This document shows, one piece after another, positions 24,244-37,497 of a DNA stretch of 64,000 bases. The notes under the pieces are model-generated. The model saw nothing but the letters and a program-made list of their open reading frames with translations. It was not told the DNA's origin and searched no databases. Each line of letters starts with the position of its first letter. Within the stretch, counting starts at the first letter, position 1. The DNA is from Hanleya hanleyi (taxonomy: Eukaryota > Mollusca > Polyplacophora > Lepidopleurida > Hanleyidae): NCBI GenBank assembly GCA_036873755.1, contig JAVTVY010020569.1, positions 1 to 64,000 on the forward strand, read 5' to 3'. Made by a program: the position numbers and the translations under genes.

Positions 24244-26319
24244 GATGGTACGATAAGGCGGCATTTTGGCCTGTACGTGGTGCGGTTGAAATAAAAAATC
24301 AAAGTACTTAAAGTACTGATGTCGGGTTTACTTGCATCAGAGGAGTTTATTAGTCCCATATTTGGGAAGAATGGTGGTGTTCGCTTGACATAGGGAATCG
24401 TCCTCAAGCTGTTCGGTTTGAAGGGCCAAACTTTCACTTTTATCAAAGGGATATGAAATGGACCATTTTGTACAGCCTTCATGCTGAATTATAAGACCCG
24501 ATATAATGAAGGACTGCAGATGCACGAACAAGGATTTATGGCACTTTTCGGTGCGGATTTTCTCTTGTTACAAAAATAGGACACCTTTAACCAAAACCAA
24601 TTTTAGCTATTTTGACCAACAAATAAGTCTAAATATGATTTTGGTTAAAGGTGTCATAATTTTGCAACGAGAATTTTGGAGAGAAAATGTCGACTGTAAA
24701 TGCACCGAAAAGTGCAAAATACGGCAGGTTTGAACCACTGTAAGTCTGGTTGTGTTTGTCTGTAGGTCTTGATTATTCTTTATCTTTATCTATTCAAATG
24801 GTCAATTTGGTGCTTTTTAGACAAAAATTAGCCCCACCAGCTGTGTGTATCAAAAACGCATTGAGGACGATTCCCTATCTAAAGTGAAGATCATCTTTGT
24901 GATCTTGCACTATATATGAATCATAACTTTTGTTGTAAGGTAGCTTACCAAAGATTGAAAAATGTTCAAAAATATTAAAATTCATATTCGTAATAACAAT
25001 TCATAAAGTGCCATATAGTTATAGAACAACCTCAAGAATATGTGTGTAAAGTTTGTGTATCCTGTAATTTTTGTATGGCTCCGTAAAGGACCATCGCCGA
25101 TATTGGACAGATCCACATTTGTTTGACACATGAGAGTTGCTGTCCTCTCACCGTGACGGGACAACCACAGTTATAATCATCCAGTCTCAGCCAATGTTCA
25201 CTAAATTTGCATTTTCCCGGCATCGGCAAAATTAGCCTAAAGCTAAATTCCAAACCAACGAACAATGGCGACTGCAATTTGACCAGTTCAAATGGCGACT
25301 GTTCTGATACGTAAATTAGTACAGATGTCAAGAGCGTGAGCCAATCAGCTGTCGACATTATGACCTCGACCAATACACGTCACAGAATATGAATATTAAT
25401 TCAGCGGGAAACAGTCACAAGTTTAGTTCAACCAATGGACTACACAAAATATGTAAATGAGCTGTCTGGCCTCGTTCCAATCTGGCGAAGGGTCACCAGC
25501 AAACACGTTTCACGGCTGTTTGGATTTTTATTCCGCAATAAATTTCGCTGAACTTCAGAGAATAACTCAGCTTTTTCCACTCATTTTCCCGGACTCTGTA
25601 CATATATTTCCTCTGACTTTCCATGTCCTTTCAACGAAATTCCATTACTCTTAGCGCCTGGAATTGCATGGCTTGTGCGAGGCCTGTTGTGAATGCTGTA
25701 AGGGGCATCAAATGAGAACAGTCACCGGGCAGGAGATCAAAACTACACATGTGCAGAAGAAAAAAGAAAAACTGAAAAGTGATACTAATGTAGGGTTTAC
25801 CCTTGGTAAACCCGACAAAAATGTCCTAAAAATAAATGTTTTTGAATGTAACGATAAGAGAAAATATATGTACACTATATGTGAAAGTTCCAGCTCGATT
25901 TGACATGAAATTGAAATCCGCAGCGGGTGCTATTTCCTGAAAAAAAGAGAGTCTAAATCGAGTGATTTAAACACACATTTAGACATGAAGACCCCTTGGA
26001 TGATTTTCTAGCAGTGGAGATACAATGCCATCCCACATCACCAGGTTAACTGGCGTTTTGGTCCAAGGGGTTCTTCATGTATAAATACGTGTTTAAATGA
26101 CTCGATTTAGACCCTTTTTTCACGAAATAGCACTTGCTGCGCATTCCAATTTCATGTCATAACTATAATCATAACACAATTGAGCTAGAACTTTCTAATA
26201 TTGTGTACATATATTTTCTCTTGCCGTTACATTAAAACCAGATATTTTTAGATGTTTTCACTTTTTTCGACTTCAACCGCACCACATAAACGCCAAAATG
26301 GCGCCTTATCGTACCATCT
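24244..26319. mobile_element. Palindromic MITE/foldback, copy 1, with nested insertion
   Basis: The outer ends are inverted: GATGGTACGATAAGGCGGCA on the left, and the complement with GGCGCCTTATCGTACCATC on the right. Internal arms share GTCTAAATCGAGT and TTTAAACACACATTTAGAC with their inverses. A second copy at 31,379 is uninterrupted at about 630 bp. Without the nested element this one is about 580 bp. There is no coding capacity. Confidence 0.75.
24320..25817. mobile_element. Nested DNA-transposon-like insertion with 12-bp TIR
   Basis: The ends TGTCGGGTTTAC (24,320-24,331) and GTAAACCCGACA (25,806-25,817) are perfect inverted repeats, and they sit exactly where the left arm of the surrounding MITE is interrupted. 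Inside lies another inverted pair, TAGGGAATCGTCCTCAA at 24,391 and its complement at 24,862. Between those is a palindrome around 24,537-24,725 (GCACTTTTCGGTGC, ACACCTTTAACCAAAA and their inverses). No transposase was recognised. Confidence 0.6.
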
Positions 26320-27972
26320 CCTTTGAGATGGTCATCCAAACTAACGTTATACAATAAAGCACTACGCATATACATCAGGCATGGATAACCCCTTCTAACA
26401 AAAATACCATTACTACTTTTTCAGACCATTTTTAGCGATTTGGTCGGTCACAGACGTTTGAGCCAGACGCAATTTCCTCCCACCTACATAGCTGGGGGAT
26501 AAAAACCCTAAGTTTGATTAACCTGCTTTACCTAAACTCTTTGTGCCACGTGCTGCCAGCAAAGGATTCAGAGCATCTATATAGTCTGTTGTATGTGTGG
26601 CACCGTTTACTGCATCATCGATCTCTAGTCCACCGTCAGCTTTATGGTTCCGTCATCACCAGTTTCCCGGTGCTTTGTTGAAGGGTCAGCCATTATGGTC
26701 TGGATAGAATAATAAAATATAACTTGATATAAACACTTTTACACGTATCAACTGTTTCGTATGATAATACACCCTTAATCAATAGGGGACATTCACCTTT
26801 TTAATCTTGCCCTTCTCGTTGCACCGTCGGATTTCTCCAAGAAATATGAGGATTGGCTCTTCTGGACGAATTTTCCCCTTACATAATTTTGGCCATATCT
26901 ACTTTTTCCGATAGGTCAAACTTATATTCACGCGCATGTCTTTCTATTAGCAAGCGCCACCCATTATAGCGGCATACCCCACATCAGCGCAGGATGTTCA
27001 TAATATATTACAGATCAAAATATTTGTTGAAACATGTTCCGATAGTGAGGTCATGTTGTACCTCAAAAACTAGATCTATATATACATGCACTTTTATTTC
27101 GAGTGATCAAACGTGTACGGCTGATGAAATAACATTCCTCAACCAAAGTTAAAATGTACACAAAGTCTCAATCACATGCACAAAAGACCCACAGCCCCTT
27201 CCCCCATCGGCCCACAGAGGCCCAATGGACCATTATAGAATTTCCGCGTCCATAATCCAAAGAACTTGGTCTTTCGACAAAAATACCCCCAATTTCCGAA
27301 CAAAACAGAAAAGAGACAACGATTTTCAAATATGCTGGCAGGACATCATGATCGTCAAATTCGTATCGCTGGTCAGTATGCTAATTTTCAAATGAATTTA
27401 AAGAGTCGTTTTCTAAAGTACGACATTGCTGTGCCGTGGGTGAACATTATTTAGCTGTTGTTGATAATTTATCATTCAGACAATTCTTGGCAAAATTTTA
27501 CATAGATACAAAGATATAATACACTTAGGAAGCATGCCCCTGTCATATTACAGAGGTGAAGACCTCAGGATTGAATAGTTACGTAAGTTATATTGTGTTG
27601 ATGATAACCAAATGAAATTCCAGTGCAAAATCATCGATCGTTTATCTAAACGCAACTCAGTAGTTCCTAGGGCACAAATGAAGACCAATTGTGTTCACCT
27701 TGACAGCACTTTACGTTGCAAAGTGTCTAAAATTCTTTTGGGGGGCAGACCATAGTAGTTCATTGTGACACTATTAGAAATGATGTACGTGTTGTGTTCT
27801 GGTGCATTGCTGATGGCTGTTCGTCAGCTGAAAGGATAATGAAAACATTTTTGTAATACATTAACAGAGAATGACAGTTTTTGCACAGCAATTAGCGATA
27901 ATAGCTCGAAAATATGCGTTGATCACCGGCGACTGAATGCAGGTATATGCGCTACTTGATGCCATAGTCTTT
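26320..27972. other. No recognised gene; one Penelope-end fragment
   Basis: Mostly unannotated AT-rich DNA. At 27,236-27,271, AATTTCCGCGTCCATAATCC is the inverted terminal sequence of the Penelope-like elements here. A 62-codon open frame follows with no recognisable domain. Confidence 0.4.
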
Positions 27973-27983
27973 TACAACTGTAT

Positions 27984-28219
27984 CAGGGCCCTCGGTGGCC
28001 GAGTCGTCTAAGGCGCTTCGCTGGTGACCGCTAGCCTCACACCGCTGAACCGGCACGGGTTCGAGCCCAGTTGGTCCATGTGTGAAAGTTCGTCAGTTAC
28101 TTGCCGAAGGGCGGTGGTTCTCCCCGGGTACTCCGGCTTCCTCCACCAACCAAACTGACTGTCACCATATGAGTGAAACAAACTTGAGTGTGACATTAAG
28201 CCAAATTCCTTCCCTCCCC
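27984..28219 (+). mobile_element. tRNA-Leu-derived SINE, copy 2
   Basis: The plus-strand copy starts AGGGCCCTCGGTGGCCGAGT with A- and B-box-like tRNA-Leu head sequences, then a central block with CTCCCCGGGTACTCCGG. It ends near CCTTCCCTCCCC. An 11-bp target-site duplication, TACAACTGTAT, flanks it at 27,973-27,983 and 28,220-28,230. Same family as the copy at 6,221. Confidence 0.85.
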
Positions 28220-28230
28220 TACAACTGTAT

Positions 28231-29385
28231 TTTGGGGTTTTTTTTATAGTTAATTTGAATTACCGATACAACCAATTCTGATCAGATCATATTCTTAAGA
28301 TAGATAGTACAAATTGCCATGTTTGGCTTCATGAGAACGCCATTTGATCTCTCGATGCAGAGCTCGTCTGTCGGCTCTGCCGCCTGTCAGGGTTGTCAGC
28401 ATAATGTAATATGGTGGAGTTTTGAATCATTAGCATACTTTTCAGGAATGAGAGTCTAGATAGAAAAAACAAGTGAGTAGTTATTGGGCTCATTCATACT
28501 TTTGGAAAAGTTGTATGCTCTAAACGAATATATGACATGATTGCATGTTGACGCTAAAATAAAATTTTCGCCATCCGCTGAACTTTATAATAAATATCAT
28601 AAGTAATCAAATTAATTATACTCATATCATCTTGGGGGGGGGGGGGAGTTAATGTGCCACGCAAAGGTTATTTCAAATCAAATAAGTTTATCTGCTTAAT
28701 CGAGGTCAGTTTTTCTCCATGAAAACATATTTTATGGGCTGTGATCAAATTTTTATGAACTGTGGTCAAATTTCCCCGCACTAACACTATTTTGGGATAG
28801 GAAAATACCATTTGAGTCGTTATTGTATCTCTAACTGTGGCATTTTTTATTTTTGGAAAGGTTGTATAATGCACCAAATGACTAGATCACATTTAAACAC
28901 GTTTGAGATAATTATGATGTCAAACTGATGTCATAATGAGACAATATTGTTCAAAATGACAAAAAACTACCTACTATGAACTTTATGATCACCATCAATT
29001 ATCACAGTATCTTGCTCAAATCAACTGAAAATGTATTGAACATGTATTACAGATTTTGTTTTCACCAAAATATAGGTGCTGTCAAAGTAATATAAAAGGT
29101 TAAAATCTTAACCACTATGGGAATCTTTCCCATGGACATATTGTTGGGAAATGCAGAAAAATACTATGGATGAATTGATAGGGTGTCAATGGGGTCTCCA
29201 TTGGCACCAATGATGGCAAACGCGTTATGAATGACTTCTACAGGAAAAACGTAGAAAATAGTGCTAAAAAACCAGCAAGAGATATTTGGATGACACAGTT
29301 GTAGCTTTCAGCAGTCAACAAGAACTGTGCATTTTCTGAATTTTTTTAACTCTAAACACCCAAAATAAAGTTTACTGCAGAAGAA
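28231..29385. other. No recognised gene
   Basis: AT-rich, with a run of about 13 G near 28,633. No domain or repeat was recognised. Confidence 0.4.
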
Positions 29386-31043
29386 ACAAGAGCCCAAGGG
29401 GCTTCAATATACGCCCGTATATCTGGAATTACATTGGTTCAAATTTCAAGGTTGTTTAATAGCCTTGATTCCAATTGATCTAGCAATCCAGAGAAAGGTC
29501 TACAATTTTTTGCTTATAACATATATCACATCTTATATTGAATGATAAACTAAAATAAGCTTAACTCTTGGTAACTAGTTGACCTTGAAGCAAGAGCTGA
29601 GAGCTCACATATCCCACACTGAAATCGACAATAGAATTATAGTCAAACACAAGAAAATAGTAGTTTTCCTGCAAATGGATTCCTTTCAGACGAGAGAATT
29701 TTTCATGAAGGAAGTGATGAAGTAAACCTTTGTTCTTGAGTTAATAAACAGGTGTGAAGTTCATAAAGGACTCCTCTCCCCGTTAAATTAGTAAATGTAC
29801 GGGGTACCAATCCATCCCTTGAAACTAGAGCTATCGCATGGACAACAAATGTTAATGGATGAATGGACAGAACGCAACATCGCATTACACGACCTCATCT
29901 TCGACAGGCATATGAAAATGTGACTTTAATGATTTCTTGATTTTGGAGTCAGTGACCTTGACCTTTGACCGTGACCTCAATTTTGGTACACAACACATCG
30001 TCTTCCCTCAATCTATCAATGCACACAAAAAATCATGATTTTTAATGATTTCTTGATTTTGGGGTCACAGTGACCTTGACCTTTGACCTTGACCTCAATT
30101 TTGGTACACAACACATCGTCTTCCCTCAATCTATCAATGCACACAAAAAATCATGATTTTTAATGATTTCCTGATTTTGGGGTCACAGTGACCTTGACCT
30201 TTGATCTTGACCTGAATTTTGGTACATGACAAACCGTCTCCCCGCAATTTCTCAATGGACACAAAAGATCATGATTTTTAACAATTTCACGATTTGGGGG
30301 TCACAGTGACCTTGACCTTTGACCTTGACCTACATTTTGGTATGTGACACATTGTGTCCCCCTAATATATCTACTGACACAAAAAAAATTATTTTTAATA
30401 ATTTTCTAATTTTGGGGTCAGTGACCTTTGACCTTGACCTAATTTTTGGTATGCATCACTTCATTTCCGCCTATTGAATCCACTCACAAAAAAATTGAAA
30501 TTTTTAACGATTTCCTGATTTTTCGATCACACTGACCTTTGACCTGTGACCTTGACCTACATTTAATATGCAACACATCGTTCCCCCCCTAGGGCATCCA
30601 CTCACCAAAAATTAGAACTGTAGATAGAAAACTGTCAACGATCAATGATTTCCTGATTTTTGGCAACAGTGACCTTTGACCTCTGACCTCGACCTCAATT
30701 TTGGTACGCGACACATCGTCTCCACCTGGCGTATCCACTCACAAAAAATTGCAACTGTGGACAGAAAAAGTTCACAGATATAGACCGGACACGAACACTT
30801 CAGTGATTTCCTGTTTTTTAGGCCAGTGACCTTGGACCTGTGACCTCGACCTTCATTTTGGTACGCGACACATCGTCTCCCCGTAGGGTATCCACTCACC
30901 AAAAATTGGAGCTGTGGATAGGAAACTGTCCCAGATATAGACCGGACACGAGAACCGGACAGACGGACAGACAGACAGACGGACAGACGGACGGAAACCG
31001 CCATCACATAATACGTCCGCCTTTTGGGCGGGCGTATAAAAAG
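29386..31043 (+). mobile_element. DR1-rich pearl/HINE-like element, family 2, copy 2
   Basis: It starts ACAAGAGCCCAAGGGGCTTC and ends at the hairpin CCGCCTTTTGGGCGG plus GCGTATAAAAAG. The microsatellite GGACAGACGGACAGAC lies at 30,956-30,995. Internal units at 29,940-30,860 carry TGACCTTGACCTTTGACC and perfect TGACCTTTGACCT sites. Overall it is very similar to copies 1 and 3. There is no coding capacity. Confidence 0.8.
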
Positions 31044-31378
31044 TAATGGGGCACTTCCCTTATCTACTTGTTGTAAAATCTGAAAACTCAACAGCACACA
31101 GGAAACCCACAAATAAGGGCTTATACCAGAAATGGTCTGGTCTTGTACATGATATAAAACCAATATTATATCTAATTTTCTTGCAGAGCGTGAAATATTT
31201 GCAGTTCCTATGATTTCTTTTCAGTAAAAAAGTCAGAAACATAATATTCATGTTTCTTAAAAATTAATATCCGCCCAATGTGATAGATAAAGTAGTCTAT
31301 GATTTTGATGACAAACAATAACAAACCAAACCAAAACCCAAATTCGGCCCTGAAAAGAATAATCTCTTTGTAAAAGAA

Positions 31379-32008
31379 GATGGTATGATAAGGCAGCAAT
31401 TTGGCCAGTACGTGGTGCGGTTGAAATCGAAAAATCGAAAGATGTGCTGAAAATAATTGTTTTTTCATTGTAACGGTCAGAGAAAATATATGAACACAAT
31501 ATTTGAAAGGTCTAGCTCGAGTGCGTTATGATTATAGTTATGACATGGAATTTAAATCAGCAGCATGTGCTATTTCGTGGAAAAAAGGGTCTAAATCGAG
31601 TCATTTAAACACACATTTAGACATTAAGGACCCCTTGGACCAAAAAGATTTCCAGCAGTCTAGATATAATGCCAGCGCGCGTCAGCGGGTTAAATGACGT
31701 TTTGGTCCAAGGTGTCTTTCGTCTCTAAATGTGTGTTCAAATGACTCGATTTAGGTCCTTTTTTCACAAAATAGCACATGCTGAGGATTTCAGTTTCATG
31801 TTATATCTATAATTATGAAGCAATCGAACTAGAACTTTCTAATATTGGGTACATATATTTTCTCTTATTATTTTTAGGACATTTCTCGATATATTGTGTA
31901 TGTATATTTTCTCTTGCCATTACATTAAAAGCAATTATTTTTGGGACATTTTAATTTTTTCGATTTCAACCACACCACGAATAGGCCAAAATGCCGCCGT
32001 ATCGTATT
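31379..32008. mobile_element. Palindromic MITE/foldback, copy 2
   Basis: About 630 bp. Inverted arms begin with GATGGTATGATAAGGCAGCA and end with the inverse near GCCGCCGTATCGTATTGG. Inner inverted words include GGACCCCTTGGACCAAAA and TTTTGGTCCAAGG, and AATCGAGTCATTT and its inverse. It is uninterrupted, unlike copy 1. Confidence 0.75.
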
Positions 32009-34485
32009 GGTTTGGTGGGATGGAATTCACTAATAACTGCGCTAAATTGCTCAGAGCATGGGCGATTTCAACCAAAATTATCAGCACTTCTTTTTACCAG
32101 CCTGATAAGTATGCCCTATGAAAAGCACACAAGGGACATCAGTTCCATCAATATGCAAAATCTGGTCTAAGCAAGAACACCGGGTCCTCCCAACAATATC
32201 AACTGAGTCATATAGGTATTATAGAAAATTTTTGATAACACTAGGAAAATACAGGAACGATATCGAAGTCGAAGTCTAAATATGATATTTAGGGAACTGG
32301 TCAATGCAATTGGAATTTTGTCATGTCACCGGGAAATCAAATGGGGGCAAAAACATATCCGGGAATATTCACAAAGATATAATGGAATGTTCACAGAGCT
32401 TTCCAATTATTATTCATAGCATTATGCAAACTACTATTTCGAAAAATCTGGTTACAATAGCAACAAGTCACCAAGGGCTTTATTATTCTCTGCCAGATCC
32501 CGAAGAGGGGGTCAAAATCGCTGTCCGTGTAATTCAGTCCATTCTAAAGGTTTAAACAGATATACAACTGGGAAGGGTTCCTGCCTATATTGATTTTGAG
32601 GTCATTACGTCAAAGGACACTGTTTTTCTTAAATTTTACCTACCGATATTACAAATTGTGAGCTGTGTCTACTTATCAAAGGAAGTTTCAGAGTTGTTCT
32701 CCGTAGGAAATCTTCAGGACTAGAGCTGTCACCCCTATATTTATACAAAAATCAAACATATGCAGTTGAACTTTTGTGGTATATTAGATCTATATTGAAG
32801 TCATTCTTTTAATAATATACCTCTCTTCATCTTGGAAAGGGCTCTTCTTTATTTTTGTGAAATGCTCTGTTCAGCACAGGGATCATCACTTCATGACATT
32901 TGAGTAACTTTTATTCATATTGAGTTATTCGTGTCTATTATAATGAATCTAAAATGGTCGCCACGGTGGTTAACTGCATGTAAATCACATATTCTTTCTA
33001 TCTCCACACTGAGAAATTTGGTCAGAAATCAATTTATTTTATGCCAATTAAAATTTGTCTTCTTTTGACTTATCTGAAGCATAAACAGGCTTAACTGTGT
33101 AATCATTTTGAATAATAATAGCACAAGATACCAGCTAGCCTATGCATGGTTTACTTGCAAACTTTAATTGATTTCAATTCAAAAATAACTGTATTTTTCT
33201 GCTATATAAGTTGCCATTAACAGAATGCACAGTCAGACTGGCTTGACAATTGGCCTGGTGATTTACAATTTGCCAGGCAGCCATAATACATTGATAAGAT
33301 AGGAACGCCTCATTGTATGGTAGATTTGGGTCTTGACTATAGACTATATCGTTGATGACCACGCTTCTTTTGGAACTATAGTAGTACAAGCCAGAAATCT
33401 ATTGTCATTGCACCATCAAGTTTTCCTTCTGGACTAAGACTGTGGGTTGCCAATACAGGTAAAACATTAATTGTTGTCCCTTTTTGCTCCAAAGATTATC
33501 ATCAAAGTTTTCCATCCAACTAAATTTTGAAACAATTCCTTGCAGGAAATGTCTAAACATTTTTTGTCGATCAAAGCGTTCCTTCGGACAAAACTATTGA
33601 GATGACAGACTGAATGAATTCAACATTCGTTCGAGAAACTATGTCTCCTTCACACTAAAACAGTATCCATCCTACACAGGATCCCTGGCTAAAGCAGACA
33701 TGTAGCCGGTGTGATGGAGAAGAATATCCTGGTGATTAGTGTCCCTTCTCATGTCGTTATCTATTGTAACCAAGGAGGGACACTTGTCTCCAGTGTGGAG
33801 AAAAATGCTTGGTTACAAGATAGGGGCCGGACACTCGTAGCCACCGGACATAATTCTTAGCCACCACACCGTTCTAAACAGTAAGGTGTCCACACCGTTC
33901 TAAACAGTAAGGTGCTGCAAACCATGGATTTTGGGAACAGGGGACATGGAGGCTCTGTCGAATTTATCAAGGTCAAGATGTCCCCACTGGGTTCGTTTTG
34001 ATTATTGGACAGGATTTCTCCTGGCTAACACCATGGCACACTCCAGGCATAAATGTATGCAGTCAGCTGAAGAATGAAAAGATATGTATTGAGACAACTG
34101 GCCTGTTTTACATTGTTTTATAAGGAGAGGATCTCGAGGGGTACAGTAAATAATGAAAATTCAACACACATATTTCATGAAAATAAGAATGAATACTGCC
34201 AAAGAGAAAAATCACATTGTTTACTAATATGAATTACACTATACGTGATTATTTAATACTGAATTACTACCCAAACACGCTTTCTAATGAGAATGAATTA
34301 GCCCAACTAAATCAATCAGCCCCAGCCTCTCAAAATCTTTGAATTAGCACACGACATATTTTGAGTAGAGGAGTACTGTCACTGGAAAATTACGAATACA
34401 CGTATATATATAAACTGAGATAAATACAAAATGTAGCTTGAACATATCAGCCCTGAAACTGTATATCGGATTACTTCATGATCGC
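32009..34485. other. No recognised gene
   Basis: About 2.5 kb with short open frames only. One 26-bp tandem duplication (CACACCGTTCTAAACAGTAA) lies at 33,865-33,913. No exon or repeat class was assigned. Confidence 0.4.
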
Positions 34486-34711
34486 TGTGATGACCAGTAT
34501 TGCAGGTTCTTACTATCAGACTCAATAAATGGATGGAAGATGGTTTGACGGAAAGATGCAGGGTTTATTCGTGGACAGTCGTTACAAGGTACAGCCACCA
34601 TAACAGTTCCGCTCTAGTCTGAATCAACCTTATCACTCCCGGACTATCTCCGGTTCAGATTCATACGCGCATAACATATTGCGTAACATAGTTCCTCATG
34701 GGAGTCTCACA
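34486..34711 (-). repeat. TRIM 3' LTR
   Basis: A 226-bp direct repeat, the downstream LTR in minus orientation, next to the polypurine tract. Confidence 0.9.
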
Positions 34712-34943
34712 TTCGTCCCCCCTAAGTCCCAGAATGTCTCCCGACATTCATCGAGTAATACCATCTTAAGAGCAAAATATCAATTATCATGGCAATGGGT
34801 AATGCCAACAAAAAATACATATTCTCAAATATTCGATTGAAACAGTTATTCATTTCTCAGTTCTATCAATAAAACAATGACAATAAAATCATCCTAATAA
34901 AATTACCAATAATCTCATTAGTCACCCTGCTCGCAGCGCCAGA

Positions 34944-35169
34944 TGTGATGACCAGTATTGCAGGTTCTTACTATCAGACTCAATAAATGGATGGAAGATG
35001 GTTTGACGGAAAGATGCAGGGTTTATTCGTGGACAGTCGTTACAAGGTACAGCCACCATAACAGTTCCGCTCTAGTCTGAATCAACCTTATCACTCCCGG
35101 ACTATCTCCGGTTCAGATTCATACGCGCATAACATATTGCGTAACATAGTTCCTCATGGGAGTCTCACA
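34944..35169 (-). repeat. TRIM 5' LTR
   Basis: A 226-bp direct repeat, the upstream LTR in minus orientation, next to the candidate primer-binding site. Confidence 0.9.
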
Positions 35170-35717
35170 ATCGCCATTCTGAATTTTCTCGTAGGGCACG
35201 GTCGACGAAACATACAACGGAATTATAATAGGCCTATACCGAAATTGGAAGGGAAACGTGAATATCAGTTATCCTATACAGTATGGTGAGCTCAAAGTCT
35301 ACCGTACTTGTTTTTAGGGTTTCATATTAAGCATGTTAAGTGTCCAGTATGTGGACCTACGTACCAGTCCAACGACAATATCTATTACCTTAACCAGAGA
35401 ATATTGTCTCTGCCCGAATTGACTCGAGTTCTGGCCATCGATTGCTGGGCTGAATACCACGTCTACTGTTGGCAGTTTGTGTGTAGCCGTGTCGAACGCT
35501 CTGTTTTATGGAAGCCGGACACGGCCACGCGCGCTCTCCCATTTTCAGTGTTGTCCCGGGGAAAAATCGAAATAGTAAGGTTTCGTAGAAATACATCGCA
35601 CATTCAACTTCTTGAACCATTGGCACAAAGCAAAAGGGCGAAGTTCCCAAACAGTTCACTTCAGTTCAGTGTGTTCGCTTGTAGCGACAGGTAGGATATG
35701 AGAAAAATACATACGAA
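35170..35717. other. Unassigned; one 128-codon open frame
   Basis: The open frame 35,308-35,694 has no recognised domain. Its second half resembles, in inverted orientation, sequence at 37,510-37,730, so it is probably repeat-derived. Confidence 0.35.
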
Positions 35718-37497
35718 ACAAGAGCCCAAGGGCTTCAATATACCCCCGTATATCTGGAATTACACTGGTCCAAATTTCAAGGTTGTTTAATAGCCTTGAT
35801 TCCAGTTGGTAGCTAGCAATCCAGAGGAAGGTCTATGATTTTGTGCTGAGAATGTAACATATATCAAAACTCATAATGAATGAAAAACTAAAATGGGCTT
35901 AACTCTTGCTAACTAGTTGACCTTGAAACAAGAGCCGCTCACATATCCCACGCTGAAATCGACAATAGTCAAACACAAGAAAATATTAGTTTTCCTGCAA
36001 ATGGATTTCTTTCAGGTGAGAGAATTTTTCATGAAGGAAGAAGAAAGTGATGAAGTAAACCTTTGTTCTTGAGTTAATAAACAGGTATGAAGTTCATAAA
36101 GGTCCACTCTCCCCCTTAACTTATTGAATGTATGGCTTTTATTTCACAACACTTTAACTAAATGTAGCTGTTTCAAACATGGGAGACAACTCCACAGGAC
36201 AAATGCCATATACATGTAGAGGAGAGAAATCTGAATATTTCAACCTACCACAAGAAGACAGCTAAATGGATTCAGTTTTTGGGGATTGTGACCTTGACCG
36301 TTGACAAACTGATCTCAAAATGTATGGCTCCTCTTTGCCATGCGAAGGTATACTCAAAGTTTGGTACCAATCCATACCTTGAAACTGGAGATATCGCATC
36401 GACAATAAATCTTAATGGATGAATGGACAGAACGAAACATCGCATTACACGACTTTCGACAGACATATGAAAATGTGACTTTTAATGATTTCTTGATTTT
36501 GGGGTCACAGTGACCGTGACCTACCGACACCCCTATTGAATCCACTCCCAATTGCTTTTAAATTGTTATTGATTTCCTGATTTTTCGATCACACTGACCT
36601 TTGACCTTGATTCTTGGGTCACAGTGACCTTGACTATTGACTTGGATCTAAATTTTGGTACATGACAATACGACTACCCGTAATTTCTCAATGGACTAAA
36701 AAATCATGATTTTGAGCAATTTCACGATTTTGGGCTCACAGTGACCTTGACCTTTGACCTTGACCTACATTTTAGTATGTGACACATCGTGTCCCCCGAA
36801 TGTATCTATGGAAACAAAAAAATGTTATTTTTAATAATTTCGTGATTTTGGGGTCACAGTGACCTTTGACCTTCGACCTTGACCTATTTTTGGTATGCGA
36901 CACTTCCATTTCCCCCTATTGAATCCACTCACAAAATATTAGACATTTTTAATGATTTCCTGATTTTTCAGTCACACTGACCTTTGACCTCTGACCTCGA
37001 CCTACATTCGATATGCAACACATCATTCCCCCCTAGGGCATCCACTCCTAGGGCATCCACTCATCAAAAATTAGAAATGTAGATAGAAAACTGTCAATGA
37101 TCAAAGATTTCCTGATTTTAGGCAACAGTGACCTTTGACATCTGACCTCGACCTCAATTTTGGTACGTGACACATCGTCTCCACCTAGCATATCTACTCA
37201 CAAAAAATTGCAACTGTGGATAGAAAACGTTCACAGATATAGACCGGGCACGAACACTTCAGTGATTTTCTGTTTTTCAGGCCAGTGACCTTTGACCTCT
37301 GACCTCGACCTTCATTTTGGTACGCGACACATCGTCTCCTCATAGGGTATCCACTCACCAAAAATTGGAACTGTAGATACAAAACTGTCCGAGATATAGA
37401 CCAGACACGAGGGGCGGACAGACGGACGAACGGATAGAAGGACACACGGACGGAAACCGCCTTCACATAATACGTCCGCCTTTTGGCGTATAAAAAG
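35718..37497 (+). mobile_element. DR1-rich pearl/HINE-like element, family 2, copy 3
   Basis: Starts ACAAGAGCCCAAGGGCTTC and ends GTCCGCCTTTTGGCGTATAA. The microsatellite lies at 37,412-37,455. Core units with TGACCTTTGACC-type half-sites run from 36,505 to 37,310. Slightly more diverged than copies 1 and 2. Confidence 0.8.

Larger units (their letters stand above)
34486..35169 (-). mobile_element. Intact TRIM (miniature LTR retrotransposon)
   Basis: Two 226-bp LTRs (34,486-34,711 and 34,944-35,169), identical as far as I can read, flank a 232-bp internal region. LTR ends are TGTGATGACC and GAGTCTCACA. A 5-bp target-site duplication ATCGC lies at 34,481-34,485 and 35,170-35,174. Read on the minus strand, TGGCGCTGCGAGCAGG beside the right LTR looks like a primer-binding site, and AGGGGGGACGAA beside the left LTR like a polypurine tract. 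There is no coding region, so it depends on another element's proteins. Confidence 0.9.
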
